44,654 bases of DNA from Micromonospora inaquosa (GCF_003857055.1 NZ_QGSZ01000374.1:1-44654), one strand, 5' to 3'. Shown: positions 23,849 to 33,645, numbered from the stretch's first letter. Made by a program: numbers and translations. Notes: a model not told the origin generated them from the sequence alone.

Positions 23849-25465
23849 CTACCGCCAGGGCCGCACCGGGGTGTCGGGGTGGTACACGCGATAGCCGCCG
23901 ACCTCCCGCACCGGCGCCTCGTCGGCCCGGTCGGCGAGCAGCGCGCGCAGCCGCCGGTCCATCGGCGAGTCGATCTCGACCACGTAGCCCGGCCGCTCGG
24001 CCCGCCCCACCTGCCGCCAGTACGGCCGGTAGCGGTTCTGCCCGGGGGACAGGTCCCCGTCGAGCACCGCACAGATCACCGATTCATCCGTGTTGAAGAT
24101 CAACCGGTTGCAGGTCCAGTAGTCCCCGTACACCTCGTGGGGTCCGTCGGCGCGCAGCGCGGCGGCCAACTCGCGGGCCTGGCGCTCCTCGGTCCGTGAC
24201 GCCGCGGTGCCGGTGGCCGCGAAGAGCACGGTGACCACCAGCGTGGTCACGGTCAGCGCGGCCAGCACGGCGGCGGAGAGCGCGCCGGTGAGTCGTCCCA
24301 GCACGCTGCTGGTGCCCCGCCAGGCGGTCAGCGCCGCCACCCAGAGCGGCCAGAGCACCGCCGGCAGCGACAGTTGCAGCACCGACAGGTAGCGGGCGTT
24401 GTCCAGCGGGCTGGTCGCGGCGAGCGGGCTGCGCACGTACGACAGCAGTGTCAACGCCGCGCCGGCGATCAGCGCGAGCTGCACGACCGGCCCGACCCGC
24501 TCCCCGCGCGGTCCGGCCGCCCGGCGGTACGCGAGCACCGCGAGTGCCGCGCCGGCCACCAACAGCACCGGGTACAGCACGCCGAACCACTGTTGCCAGC
24601 GTCCGCAGCCGTCCACCGGGCAGAGCCCGTGCGCCAGCGGCACCCCCTCCAGCAGGCCGCCGCGGATCCGGTCGAACCACTGCGGCTGCGGCCCGGCCTT
24701 GGTGCTGACCTCCCGGAACACCGACAGTGAGTCCTCACCCGGCCCGGCCCGGAGGTTGTCGACGATCATCGGGGCCACGCCGACGATCACCCCCGCCACC
24801 AGCAGCAGGCCGGACCAGCCGAGCAGCTCCCGCCGTAGCGCCCAGAGCAGGGCCAGCCCGGCCACCGCGAGGTACGGCAGGATCAGCCAGTCCGACCAGA
24901 CGGACACCCCGACAAGCAGCCCGAACAGGCCGATCGCGAGCCGTCGACGGTGCAGCGTGCGGGCGGCCAACCCCACGGTGATCAGCAGCATCAGCAGCAC
25001 CGCCGGTTTCACCTCCGGCCGCCCACCGACGACGGTGAGCTGGTCGCGCACCACCCGTTCCGACCCGAGCGCGAGCAGACCCACCACGAACGCGGCGAAC
25101 CACGGTGTGCAGAGCCGGCGGGTCAACCGGTGGATCAGGTAGAGGAAGACCGCGTACAGCGCGAGCATCGGCAGCCGCAGCACCGGCCAGCTCGGCCCGG
25201 CGACCGCCACCAGGGGAGCGGCCAGGTACGACTCCAGAACCCCCATGTAGTGCTGGCCGTAGAGGAAGATCGGGCGTTCCCGGCCCTGGGCGATGTGCAG
25301 CGCGGCGAGGCCGAAGGTCGCCTCGTCGCTGTTCGACACCGGCACTGTGAACAACGTCAGGACCAGCCGGTAGACGACACCGGCGAGCCCGAACAGCAGC
25401 GCGACGAGCGCCGGCCGGTCGAGTCGCGGACGCCATCGCCCGCGGTGCTGCTCTGGATGCGACAC
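23849..25465 (-). CDS. Polytopic GT-C-type glycosyltransferase-like membrane protein
   Basis: A protein of about 538 residues with some ten hydrophobic helices and a soluble C-terminal domain of about 115 residues. The first outer loop contains SNSDEATFGLAALHIAQG with adjacent Asp47-Glu48, the acidic signature of GT-C enzymes such as ArnT/PMT (GT39-like). These use polyprenyl-phosphate sugars to modify proteins or glycans outside the membrane. The C-terminal part has LRADGPHEVYGDYWTCNRLIF and ends in GYRVYHPDTP. Start choice: GTG at 25465, six bases after an in-frame TTG at 25471; GGGGGCG upstream suits the GTG slightly better. Substrate unknown. Confidence 0.8.
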   Translation of the reverse strand: MSHPEQHRGRWRPRLDRPALVALLFGLAGVVYRLVLTLFTVPVSNSDEATFGLAALHIAQGRERPIFLYGQHYMGVLESYLAAPLVAVAGPSWPVLRLPMLALYAVFLYLIHRLTRRLCTPWFAAFVVGLLALGSERVVRDQLTVVGGRPEVKPAVLLMLLITVGLAARTLHRRRLAIGLFGLLVGVSVWSDWLILPYLAVAGLALLWALRRELLGWSGLLLVAGVIVGVAPMIVDNLRAGPGEDSLSVFREVSTKAGPQPQWFDRIRGGLLEGVPLAHGLCPVDGCGRWQQWFGVLYPVLLVAGAALAVLAYRRAAGPRGERVGPVVQLALIAGAALTLLSYVRSPLAATSPLDNARYLSVLQLSLPAVLWPLWVAALTAWRGTSSVLGRLTGALSAAVLAALTVTTLVVTVLFAATGTAASRTEERQARELAAALRADGPHEVYGDYWTCNRLIFNTDESVICAVLDGDLSPGQNRYRPYWRQVGRAERPGYVVEIDSPMDRRLRALLADRADEAPVREVGGYRVYHPDTPVRPWR

Positions 25466-25610
25466 GACCAACGCCCCCGTCGTCGTCCCGACCAGAGTGT
25501 TTCACGTCTGGTCGGGCCGCCGAGGTGGATCGGCGCAGCCGGTGCCGGCTGGCTCGGTGCGGCGGTCGGCTCGCGTGGCCGTGGCTGTCGACGTGTGGCA
25601 GGGTTGGCGC

Positions 25611-26651
25611 GTGCCACCCACTCCCGCCGGCCAGCTGGCCGTTCCGAACCTGCACCGGGCCGCGCGGATCGAGGACGCCGTGCACCAGCTCGTCGAGCGT
25701 CGGCTGCGGCGCACCGGCTGGCGGATCAACATCGTCGCGTACACCGGTTATGGCGCGCCGGGTTGGGTGCGGGTGATGTGCCGGGTGCTGCTGGGTCGTC
25801 CGGACACCCGCCAGCGGGGTCGACTGGACAAGGTTCGCGGCTGGCGGAGCTTCACCACGCTGCCCGCGAAGCACGTCACGGTGACCATCGAGGCCGGCGG
25901 GGTGTGCCACGAGACGCGGGCCGACCGCAGTGGGTTCGTCGACACGCTGGTCGAGGCCGACCTGCCGCCCGGGTGGGGCACGGTCCGGCTCAGCGTTCCG
26001 GACGCCGACCCGGTCGACGCGCCGGTGCGCATCCTCGACCCGGACGTCAGGTTCGGCATCATCTCCGACATCGACGACACGGTGATGGTGACCGCGCTGC
26101 CCCGACCGCTGCTCGCCGCCTGGAACACGTTCGTGCTCGACGAGCACGCGCGCAACGCCGTGCCCGGCATGGCGGTGCTCTACGAGCGGCTGGTCACCGC
26201 GCACCCCGGCGCCCCGGTCTTCTACCTCTCCACCGGCGCGTGGAACGTGGCGCCCACGTTGACCCGCTTCCTGTCCCGGCACCTCTACCCGGCCGGGCCG
26301 CTGCTGCTCACCGACTGGGGCCCGACCGCCGACCGCTGGTTCCGCAGCGGCATGGAACACAAGCGGGTCACCCTGGCCCGGCTGGCCCGGGAGTTCCCCG
26401 ACGTGCGCTGGCTGCTGGTCGGCGACGACGGCCAGCACGACCAGGAGATCTACCGGGAGTTCGCCGCCGCCCACCCGGAGAACGTCGCCGGGGTGGCGAT
26501 CCGCCGACTCTCCCCGACCCAGTCGGTGCTGGCCGGCACCCTGCCCGCCCCGGCCGGTCGCCCGTCGTCGGGGCCGGTGGGGCAGAAGTGGCTCTCCGCC
26601 CCGGACGGCGCGGGCCTGTGGCAACTGCTGCGCGACGCCGGCCTGGTCTGA
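25611..26651 (+). CDS. App1-type phosphatidate phosphatase (DUF2183)
   Basis: A 346-residue protein with the DUF2183/App1 phosphatase domain. The HAD-like DxDxT motif is ISDIDDTVMVT (Asp153, Asp155), followed by FYLSTGAWNVAPTLTRFL and KRVTLARLAREFPDVRWLLVGDDGQHDQEIY, all typical of the family. Yeast App1 dephosphorylates phosphatidic acid; bacterial homologues are largely unstudied, so a lipid or phosphoester substrate is inferred. GTG at 25611 is chosen because family-like sequence begins there (LHRAARIEDAVHQLVE) and CAGGGT, six bases before it, could be a -10 box for a leaderless transcript; the open frame begins earlier without protein character. Confidence 0.85.
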   Translation: MPPTPAGQLAVPNLHRAARIEDAVHQLVERRLRRTGWRINIVAYTGYGAPGWVRVMCRVLLGRPDTRQRGRLDKVRGWRSFTTLPAKHVTVTIEAGGVCHETRADRSGFVDTLVEADLPPGWGTVRLSVPDADPVDAPVRILDPDVRFGIISDIDDTVMVTALPRPLLAAWNTFVLDEHARNAVPGMAVLYERLVTAHPGAPVFYLSTGAWNVAPTLTRFLSRHLYPAGPLLLTDWGPTADRWFRSGMEHKRVTLARLAREFPDVRWLLVGDDGQHDQEIYREFAAAHPENVAGVAIRRLSPTQSVLAGTLPAPAGRPSSGPVGQKWLSAPDGAGLWQLLRDAGLV

Positions 26652-26691
26652 TCGGGCGCTGTCGGAGGGTTGTGGGGGAGCGCCACGTTTC

Positions 26692-26726
26692 CATCCGCCC
26701 CGCCTGAACGGGAGGCGGGGCGGATG
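26692..26726. terminator. Bidirectional hairpin between App1 and SWIM genes
   Basis: A perfect 14-bp stem (CATCCGCCCCGCCT, 7-base loop, complement) lies between two convergent genes. No coding sequence is evident in the 183-base gap. Confidence 0.85.
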
Positions 26727-26834
26727 ACGCTCAACCGCACCTACCCCGGATCCTCGGCGACATCCACGTCAGCGCCAAGGACGTCCGCGCCGACCGCATC
26801 GGGGCCGTCTCCCGGGTGGCGACCGACCGGGCGC

Positions 26835-28754
26835 CTACGGCCGAACGGCAGGCGCCGAACCTGGGCAGTCCCAGGATGAGCGGATCAACTCCCGCTCGGT
26901 GGCGGCGAGGTGGGCAGTCGCGGCGAGCCAGGCCCACGCGTACCGGTCCGGGTCGGGCTCGGTACGCCGCCCGAACGCATTCCGCCCGCGCCGGTCGGAC
27001 TCGTCGGCGAGCGCGGAGACCACCGTGGCGGCGGTCGTGAAGCCGGCGCGGCGCAGCGGACCCGTCAGCCCGGTACCCTCGCCGCGGGCCGCCTCGACGA
27101 CGGCGCGGCGGCCGCCGGAGACGGCCAGCTCCACCAGCCGGCGAACCCTCCACAGCGGGGACTCCGCGACCGCGTCGACGCCGAGGGCGAGGACCGGTTC
27201 GGTCATCGCAGCCGGGTCACGCGGCGGCAGGTGACCGCCCTGGATCTCGTCGTAGCCGAGGTCCGCCCGGCCGTGCCAGTCCGCCGGCAGCCGGAGCGTC
27301 GTGGCGGCACCGGGCACCGGGCCGACCGCGAGTGGCCACAGTGTGCTGGCCCGGTCCGGGTCCAGCCGGCCGACCACCCGGATCCGCAGACCCGGCCGGG
27401 AGGCGAGCCGCCGCAGGTTGGCCACGTGGGTCAGCATCGGGTGGGAATCGGCCGGCGCCAGCCGGATCACCGGGCCGTCCGGCACCGGCTCCCGCTCCGG
27501 TCCGGCGTCGGTGGCGGACGCCAGCTCGCGGGCCAGCACCTGGTCGCCGACGGCACCCACGATCATCAGGTCACCTCCGACCAGCGCGGTACCGGCCCGG
27601 ATCGGGTCCTCCGGGTCGTCGGCGGCGAGTTGGGCGGTCACCACCTCGGCGAGTGGCCGGGCGAACAGTTCCGCCAGCGGTCCGGTGGCCCAGTCGGTCT
27701 CGATGAGCGGGCTGGCACGGACCCCCTTGCCGGCGCCGAGCCGGCCGTCCGGCGAAACGGTGGTACCGGTGATCCGCAGGCCGCCGCGGGCCAGCACCGC
27801 GTGGTTGACCGCGACAGCGCCCATCTCGGTGACCGCCCGGGCGCAGTCCCGCGCCCGCTCCGGGCCACCCGGTTTCACGTCGCCGAAGGAGAGCCGCCGC
27901 CCGTCAGCGGCGACCAGGTGGGTGACCACCCCGGCGTAGCCGTTCGCGCTGATCACCGGCTCCCGGCAGACGCCGTACACCTCCAGCGTTCCGTCCGGCT
28001 GGTAGGCCCTGCGGAGGATGCCGACCAGCGCCGGGTCGGGATCACCGGTGGCCAGCCGGCCGGCCACGTACAGCAGGTCGTGCAGCACCTCGACCAGCTG
28101 GGCCAGCCGGTGGCCGGCCTGTCGTTCCCGGTGGGCGCGCAGGCCACGGACCGCGCGCAGCGCGGCGCTCTCGGCCCGCGGCAGGCCGGCCAACCGGGCG
28201 CTGTGGGCGGCCCGCAGCAGTTCGGCCTGGGGAACCGCACCGGCGGCCGGCACGCCGGCCGCGAGCACCGCGGAGGCGGCCCGCCACAGCGCACCGGCGG
28301 CGGCCCGTTGCGCCTTCGTCGGTGCCGTGTTCCGGCCGGCACGACCGGCGGCCGATCTCTCGGTTCGCCCGGTCCAGCTGGGTTCCGCGCCGTCGCTGTC
28401 GGGAGCGGACGACACGCCGGTGGACGCCGAGTCGGGATGGGTGACCGGATCGGCGACCGGGCAGGCGACCAGGACCGCGGTCCGGTGCAGACAGCGGGGC
28501 GCCAGCAGGCAACTGCACCGCGCCTGGTGCCCTTCGGTGACCGCACCGGTCGGCCCGGGCGTGAGGGTGACCAGGGCCTCGGCGCCGCAGTCGACCGATA
28601 CGCCGCCGTTGACCCGGCCGACCGGTACCCCGGCCAGCCGTCCGACGGCGGCGTCCAGCCGCTTGTGCAGCCGGGGTGGCAGGGCGGCCACCGCCGCAGC
28701 GGCGACCTCCGGCAGCACCGGTGGCAACAGGTCGGTGGGTGTGCGGTCCGTCAA
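26835..28754 (-). CDS. SWIM zinc-finger protein (last gene of MoxR-VWA operon)
   Basis: A 639-residue soluble protein with an N-terminal SWIM zinc finger: Cys80-Ser-Cys82, five residues, Cys88-Leu-His90, in ARCSCLLAPRCLHRTAV. SWIM fingers bind DNA or protein. A low-complexity acidic/Ser/Thr linker follows (about 100-145), then a long helical and mixed region without a nameable domain (AQRAAAGALWRAASAVLAAG; HRLAQLVEVLHDLLYVAG; VYGVCREPVISANGYAGVVTH). The start is TTG with GGAGGAT five bases upstream, and TTGA overlaps the stop of the VWA gene, so it is translationally coupled. It is the counterpart of YehQ in the comparable E. coli gene set. Likely role: DNA- or protein-binding adaptor of the MoxR-VWA complex; not demonstrated. 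Confidence 0.85.
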   Translation of the reverse strand: MTDRTPTDLLPPVLPEVAAAAVAALPPRLHKRLDAAVGRLAGVPVGRVNGGVSVDCGAEALVTLTPGPTGAVTEGHQARCSCLLAPRCLHRTAVLVACPVADPVTHPDSASTGVSSAPDSDGAEPSWTGRTERSAAGRAGRNTAPTKAQRAAAGALWRAASAVLAAGVPAAGAVPQAELLRAAHSARLAGLPRAESAALRAVRGLRAHRERQAGHRLAQLVEVLHDLLYVAGRLATGDPDPALVGILRRAYQPDGTLEVYGVCREPVISANGYAGVVTHLVAADGRRLSFGDVKPGGPERARDCARAVTEMGAVAVNHAVLARGGLRITGTTVSPDGRLGAGKGVRASPLIETDWATGPLAELFARPLAEVVTAQLAADDPEDPIRAGTALVGGDLMIVGAVGDQVLARELASATDAGPEREPVPDGPVIRLAPADSHPMLTHVANLRRLASRPGLRIRVVGRLDPDRASTLWPLAVGPVPGAATTLRLPADWHGRADLGYDEIQGGHLPPRDPAAMTEPVLALGVDAVAESPLWRVRRLVELAVSGGRRAVVEAARGEGTGLTGPLRRAGFTTAATVVSALADESDRRGRNAFGRRTEPDPDRYAWAWLAATAHLAATERELIRSSWDCPGSAPAVRP

Positions 28755-31700
28755 CGTGATCCTCCGCGGATGCGATCGCCCACCCAGCGGGCGAGTTCGA
28801 GCGGGCTGAGAGCGGCGACCGGCATCCCGGCCGCGACGAGCTGCTCGGCGACCGGCACCGAATAGCAGGGCGCGCCCCTGTCGTTGAGCGCGGCGCAGCC
28901 GAGCAGATGCACACCGGAAGTGGCCAGGGCGCGGACCTCGCCGAGCAGCCCGGCCAGCGGGTAGCCCTCCTCGAAGTCGCTGACCACCGCGACGATGGTG
29001 CGGCTCGGCACGGTCACCAGCGAGCGGGCGTGGGCCAGCCCGGCGGCGATGTGTGTACCGCCGCCGACGCGCACCTCCAACAGCAGCGACAGCGGGTCGT
29101 CGACCCGGTCGGTCAGGTCGACCACCTCGGTGGAGAAGGCGAGGAAGTGGGTGGAGAGGGTCGGCACCCCGCCCAGCACGGCGGCCGTCAACGCCGACCA
29201 CACCACCGACGCCTCCATCGAACCGGACACGTCGACCACCAGCACCAGCCGCCAGTCGGCCTCCCTGCGGGTCCGGGTGTTGAAGACCGGGCGTTCCGGC
29301 ACCACGACCGTCCGGCCGTCGTCGAGCCGCTGGGTGTGCTGCAGGTTCCCCCGGAGCGTACGGGCGAGGTTGATCCGGCCGCCGGGACGGCGGGACGGAC
29401 GTGTGTTACTCAGCCCGGTCAACGCCGGACGCACCTGGGTGGCCAACTGTTTGGTCAGTTCCTCGACCAGCCGCCGGACCAGTGGCCGCAGCTTGGCCAG
29501 GTGCCCCTCGGGCAGCCCGCCGGCCAGTGACAGCACCGAGGTCAGCAGCTCCATCGAGGGGCGTACCGCGGCCGGGTCGAGCTCGGCGAGCACGTCGGTA
29601 CGGCCGTTCTCGGCCGCCCGGGCGATGACCTCCTCGCGTACCGAGGTGCCGAAGAGCGCCTCGAGCTCGTCGGCCCACTCGCGTGCGGTCGGGAAGGAGG
29701 CTCCCTGGCCACCACCACCGGCCGCCTGGCCGAGGTCGGTGGCGCCCTCGCCCTGGCCCGCCCCGTACAGCTCGTCCAGGGCGAGGGCGTAGCGCCGGGC
29801 GCCGGCCGGCAACCGGTCGGGTTGGCGGCCGAGGAGCAGCCGCCACCGGTCGGTGGGGTTGAGCTGGGCGGCCGATGTGTCCAGGTCGGGTTCGGTGTCG
29901 GCGGAGCCGGTCGGCATTTCCGGGCCGGGTCCGGTGTCGGCGGAGCCGTTCGGCGTGCCCGGGATCGGTATGTGGCGGGCGATCAGGGCGGCCCGGCCGG
30001 CGAGGTCGGCGGCGGTCCAGCGGGCCAGCATCTCGGGCGAGACGGACAGTGCCAGATCGAGCCGATCGCCGAGCCGGTCGGCGACGGTGTGCAGCAGCCG
30101 GCCCCGGGCCGCCGGGGTGAGCACGTCGAATCCGCCCCGCAGCGCCGGCAGCCGGTCCAGGAACTCGGTGTCGGTGAGCCGCTCGATCCGTTCCAGCAAC
30201 GGGTCCAACGCGGCCGGGGCGGACTGCAGCAGTGGATGCGCCGCGGTGAGCAGACCCCCGAGCAGCCGGTGCAGCTGCCGCCGGCTGTCCGGTCCGGTCG
30301 CCGCGTCGATCCAGCCGGCCATCCGGGTGCCCAGGACCTCGAGGGCGGTCAGGTCGAGCAGCACCCGGGCGGCCAGGGCAGCGCCCTGGATCAGCGGCGA
30401 ACCGGCCCGGGTCAGGTGGCCGAGGGCCTCGTCCAGGCGTAGGCCGATCCGATCCTCGCCGGCGCGGACCGCGAGGTCGACCAGCGCGGCGGCGTCGGTG
30501 GTGGCGTCGCTGCCGGCGAGGCCCGGCAGCCCGCGTACCGCCGCATCCAGCAGCACGACGGCCAGCTCGGCGGCCCGGACCCGGCCGTCGGCGGTGGTGC
30601 CGGGCAGATGCGCGCGGCGCAGGGCCTCCAGCAGGTCCAGGGCGGCCAGCAACTCGGGCAGCGTGCCGGTGCCAGGCAGCACCACGGTGGCCAGCTCGAG
30701 CCGGTCGGTGACCAGCTCGGGCAGGTCGCAACGGGCGGCGTCGCGCAGCCCGGTGAGCAACTGCGCGGCGGTGGGGCCGCCGTCGGCGGCCTCCCGGCGG
30801 AACCGGTCCCGCAGGGTGCCGGTCGCGGCCAGCGCTGCGGTCACTCCGCGTACGCCGACCAGGTCCAGCCGGGCCGCCACGGACGGCGTCCAGGCCAGCT
30901 GCCAACGGGTGGTCAGGGCGGTACCGTCGCCGGTGCCGGAGACCACGGTCGGCTCGCCGTAGCCGACGCCGCAGATCTGCAAGCGTTGCAGCAGGATCTC
31001 CCGTCGCCCGTCCAGCTCGGTGCGCAGCGGATCCAGCCGGACCTCGCGGGACTTCGGGCTGTCCGGGTTGGGCAGCCGCAGCGCGGTGAGTTCCGCCTCG
31101 ACCGCGGGACCGAGGCCGGACCGCGGCGTACCGGGGGCGATCCGGCCGCGCTCGGCGCCAACCAGCACAATCTCCAGCGCCTTGGCCAGCGCTCGGCCGC
31201 GGCCGAGCAGCTCACCCTGGCCGAGCACGGTGGTCACCGCCTCCAGCACCTCGCCCCGGCCGGGAGCGGGCAGGTTCCGCAATCGGGCCAGGTCGCCGGC
31301 CAGCCGTACCGTCTCGGCGGCCTCGCCGGTACCGGCGCTGTGACCGGCCGAGCGGAGTTCCCGGCAGAGGTCGGTGACCGCCCGTGCGGCGGCGGCCCGG
31401 ATCTGTTCTGGGTCGCCGGCAGCGGTGAAGACGGACTGCTGCCAGCGGGGGTCACGGATCCCGGCCGGGTAGCCGGAGCGGGAGTCGAGCAGGTCGAACG
31501 CGTACGGCACCAGCGAGGTGACCGCCGTGCCGCCGTCCTTGGTGGCCGGCCCGGGCCGGGTCGTCACGGACCGGACCGAACCGGCCTGTGTGGCGGCACC
31601 GGCCGTGCTGGCGGTCGGGGCGGGGCCGGCGTCGGTAGACGGGGTGGCGAGCAGGGCCGGGGCGTGGAAGGCCCCGATGACGGCGGCGACCCGACGGCCG

Positions 31701-32458
31701 TCCCCGCCGGCCTCGGCCAGCACCCGGCGCATGTGTCGCTCGCGGGCCAGGTCCCGGGCCGGTATGCCGTCGCTGCTGGCGCTGTCGGTACGCATCGCCC
31801 AGCCGACGCCGAGGGCGGCCCGTCGGACCGCCTCCGGCGGGCAGCCCGGGGCTTGCACCTCGACCACCCGGTCCCATAGGTCGTCGCCGTCGCGGCCGGT
31901 GCCGCTGGCGCTGAGGGCGGCGGCGTAGCCGGACCGGCGCGGGCCGCGCACTGGTTCACCGGCGTCCGGGTCGCCACCGGCGGCCGGCTCGGGCGAGTCG
32001 GAGTCGGTGGTCGGGTCGATGGTGTCGGCGCTCCAGCCGGGGTCGGTCAGCGGCAGGTCGCAGCAGACCACCTCGACGTCCTGCTGTCGGGCCCAGCGGA
32101 TCGCGGCCAGCTCCGGGGAGAAATCGGCGAACGGGTAGAAGCCCGTCGGCCCGTCCTCGCCGTGGCTGCCGACCAGGGCCAGCGGGGCCCGGGCTGCCGG
32201 GTCGGAGAGGTACGGCAGCCAGGGCTGGAAGTCGGCCGGCAGCTCGATACAGACCACCTCGGCTGCGGCGGCGTCAAGCAGGGCCGGGAGCACCGCCGCC
32301 AGGGCCGGGCTGTGATGCCGCACCCCGATCAGGTACGGCCGGACGCAATCGGCGAGCGCGTCGACCACGGCTCGTGGGTCGACCGTCGAAACTTTGGCCG
32401 TCATCGAGTCGACGGTCGGCGGAGCCCCATCGGGCAACGTGCGGGATGCGCTCGTCAC
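28751..32458 (-). CDS. DUF5682-type domain fused to VWA domain
   Basis: A 1,235-residue soluble protein. The N-terminal part (about 40-275) is DUF5682-like: LIGVRHHSPA (43-52), CIELP (70-74), GFYPFADFSPE (106-116), CCDLP (132-136) and IGAFHAP (261-267). A helical middle of about 800 residues follows, with a low-complexity Gly/Thr/Asp-rich insertion near 880-915. The C-terminal VWA domain (about 1070-1235) has an intact MIDAS: DVSGS (1076-1080), GGGTH (Thr1135), SDFEEG (Asp1161). VWA proteins work with MoxR ATPases to remodel partner proteins. The GTG start at 32458 overlaps the MoxR stop as GTGA; ATG at 32404 is an alternative. In E. coli the corresponding parts are separate (YehM and YehP), so this looks like a fusion. 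Confidence 0.85.
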   Translation of the reverse strand: MTSASRTLPDGAPPTVDSMTAKVSTVDPRAVVDALADCVRPYLIGVRHHSPALAAVLPALLDAAAAEVVCIELPADFQPWLPYLSDPAARAPLALVGSHGEDGPTGFYPFADFSPELAAIRWARQQDVEVVCCDLPLTDPGWSADTIDPTTDSDSPEPAAGGDPDAGEPVRGPRRSGYAAALSASGTGRDGDDLWDRVVEVQAPGCPPEAVRRAALGVGWAMRTDSASSDGIPARDLARERHMRRVLAEAGGDGRRVAAVIGAFHAPALLATPSTDAGPAPTASTAGAATQAGSVRSVTTRPGPATKDGGTAVTSLVPYAFDLLDSRSGYPAGIRDPRWQQSVFTAAGDPEQIRAAAARAVTDLCRELRSAGHSAGTGEAAETVRLAGDLARLRNLPAPGRGEVLEAVTTVLGQGELLGRGRALAKALEIVLVGAERGRIAPGTPRSGLGPAVEAELTALRLPNPDSPKSREVRLDPLRTELDGRREILLQRLQICGVGYGEPTVVSGTGDGTALTTRWQLAWTPSVAARLDLVGVRGVTAALAATGTLRDRFRREAADGGPTAAQLLTGLRDAARCDLPELVTDRLELATVVLPGTGTLPELLAALDLLEALRRAHLPGTTADGRVRAAELAVVLLDAAVRGLPGLAGSDATTDAAALVDLAVRAGEDRIGLRLDEALGHLTRAGSPLIQGAALAARVLLDLTALEVLGTRMAGWIDAATGPDSRRQLHRLLGGLLTAAHPLLQSAPAALDPLLERIERLTDTEFLDRLPALRGGFDVLTPAARGRLLHTVADRLGDRLDLALSVSPEMLARWTAADLAGRAALIARHIPIPGTPNGSADTGPGPEMPTGSADTEPDLDTSAAQLNPTDRWRLLLGRQPDRLPAGARRYALALDELYGAGQGEGATDLGQAAGGGGQGASFPTAREWADELEALFGTSVREEVIARAAENGRTDVLAELDPAAVRPSMELLTSVLSLAGGLPEGHLAKLRPLVRRLVEELTKQLATQVRPALTGLSNTRPSRRPGGRINLARTLRGNLQHTQRLDDGRTVVVPERPVFNTRTRREADWRLVLVVDVSGSMEASVVWSALTAAVLGGVPTLSTHFLAFSTEVVDLTDRVDDPLSLLLEVRVGGGTHIAAGLAHARSLVTVPSRTIVAVVSDFEEGYPLAGLLGEVRALATSGVHLLGCAALNDRGAPCYSVPVAEQLVAAGMPVAALSPLELARWVGDRIRGGSR

Positions 32459-33645
32459 CGCAGGTTTTCCCGCAGATCCCAGAGCCGGCGCCACATCGCC
32501 GAGCCGTCCTCGGCACGGCGGCGGACCGGGCCGTCCCAGTAGCCGAGCAGGCGGGCGTGGTCGTTCTGGTCGTCCTTGCGAACCACGCCGAGCAGGTGCC
32601 CGGGGACCAGTTCGAGCGCGTCCCCGCCGGGCAGGTACGCGGCGGCCAGCCCGAGCGACGCCGCCACCTGCACCGCCTCGGCGGTGGACATCACCGTGCC
32701 GGGCCGTTCCACGTCCCAGCCCTCGCCCGACCGGCCGGATCGCAGGTCGCGGAACACGGTGACCAGGGCGTCCAGCACCGCGTCGTCCACGGCGTACGCC
32801 GCCCCGGCGCGCTGCACGGCGGCGGTGGCCTGCCGGCGTACCAGGTCGGTTTCGGTGTCCACATCCGAGATCGGGTGGATGGTCTCGAAGTTGAACCGGC
32901 GCTTGAGGGCAGAGGACATCTCCGACACGCCCCGGTCCCGCAGGTTGGCGGTGGCGATCACGCTGAACCCCGGTGCCGCGCGGATCAGGGCGTCTTCGGT
33001 GCCGCTCAGCTCCGGTACGTTCATCCGCCGGTCGGACAGGATGGACACCAGCGCGTCCTGCACCTCGGGCAGGCAGCGGGTGATCTCCTCGATCCGGACG
33101 ACCCGGCCGGTGCGCATCCCGGTCAGCACCGGCGAGTCGACCAGCGCCTGTGGGGTCGGGCCCTGGGCGAGCAGCAGGGCGTAGTTCCAGCCGTACCGGA
33201 AGGCGTCCTCGGTGGTGCCGGCGGTGCCTTGCACGGTCAGCGCGCTGGTGCCGCAGACCGCGGCGGCCAGCAGCTCGGACAGCATGGACTTGGCGGTACC
33301 GGGCTCACCGACCAGCAGCAGGCCCCGCTCGCCGGCCAAGGTGACCACGCACCGTTCGACCAGGCTCCGCTCGCCGACGAACTTCGCCGCTATGGTCATG
33401 CTGGCCGGCAGTTCGGTGCCGGCCGGGCAGGTGCGCCGGTCGGCGGGCAGCTTCAGCGCCTCGCCGTCGCTGCCCCGGATGAAGGTGACCACGGCGCGCG
33501 GGGTCAACGCCCAACCCGGTGGCCGGGCCCCGTCGTCGTACGCGGCCAGGAAGGCCAACTCGTCGGCGTACCGCTGTTCGGCGGAGAGGACCTGGGCGGC
33601 GGTCTCCGGCACCACGGTGGGGCGGACGTGTTCCGTCACGGTCAC
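32455..33645 (-). CDS. MoxR-type AAA+ ATPase
   Basis: A 396-residue ATPase of the MoxR branch of AAA+ proteins. Walker A GEPGTAKS (113-120), Walker B region RVVRIEEITR (181-190), sensor 1 IATANLRDRGV (230-240) and arginine-finger region LKRRFNF (248-254) are all intact, so it should be active. The Walker A variant GEPGTAKS and the EEITR segment match the YehL-type subgroup more than RavA or classical MoxR. The C-terminal lid domain is followed by a basic end. GTG start with GAGGAA five bases upstream; 34 bases from the giant gene. It should hydrolyse ATP to remodel a complex together with the VWA protein encoded next, and its stop overlaps that gene's start. Confidence 0.93.
   Translation of the reverse strand: MTVTEHVRPTVVPETAAQVLSAEQRYADELAFLAAYDDGARPPGWALTPRAVVTFIRGSDGEALKLPADRRTCPAGTELPASMTIAAKFVGERSLVERCVVTLAGERGLLLVGEPGTAKSMLSELLAAAVCGTSALTVQGTAGTTEDAFRYGWNYALLLAQGPTPQALVDSPVLTGMRTGRVVRIEEITRCLPEVQDALVSILSDRRMNVPELSGTEDALIRAAPGFSVIATANLRDRGVSEMSSALKRRFNFETIHPISDVDTETDLVRRQATAAVQRAGAAYAVDDAVLDALVTVFRDLRSGRSGEGWDVERPGTVMSTAEAVQVAASLGLAAAYLPGGDALELVPGHLLGVVRKDDQNDHARLLGYWDGPVRRRAEDGSAMWRRLWDLRENLR

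Noticed and set aside
26670..26879. Short plus-strand open frame after the App1 gene
   Set aside because: It includes a perfect terminator hairpin, has Ser/Thr/Pro/Arg-biased composition and overlaps the end of the SWIM gene.
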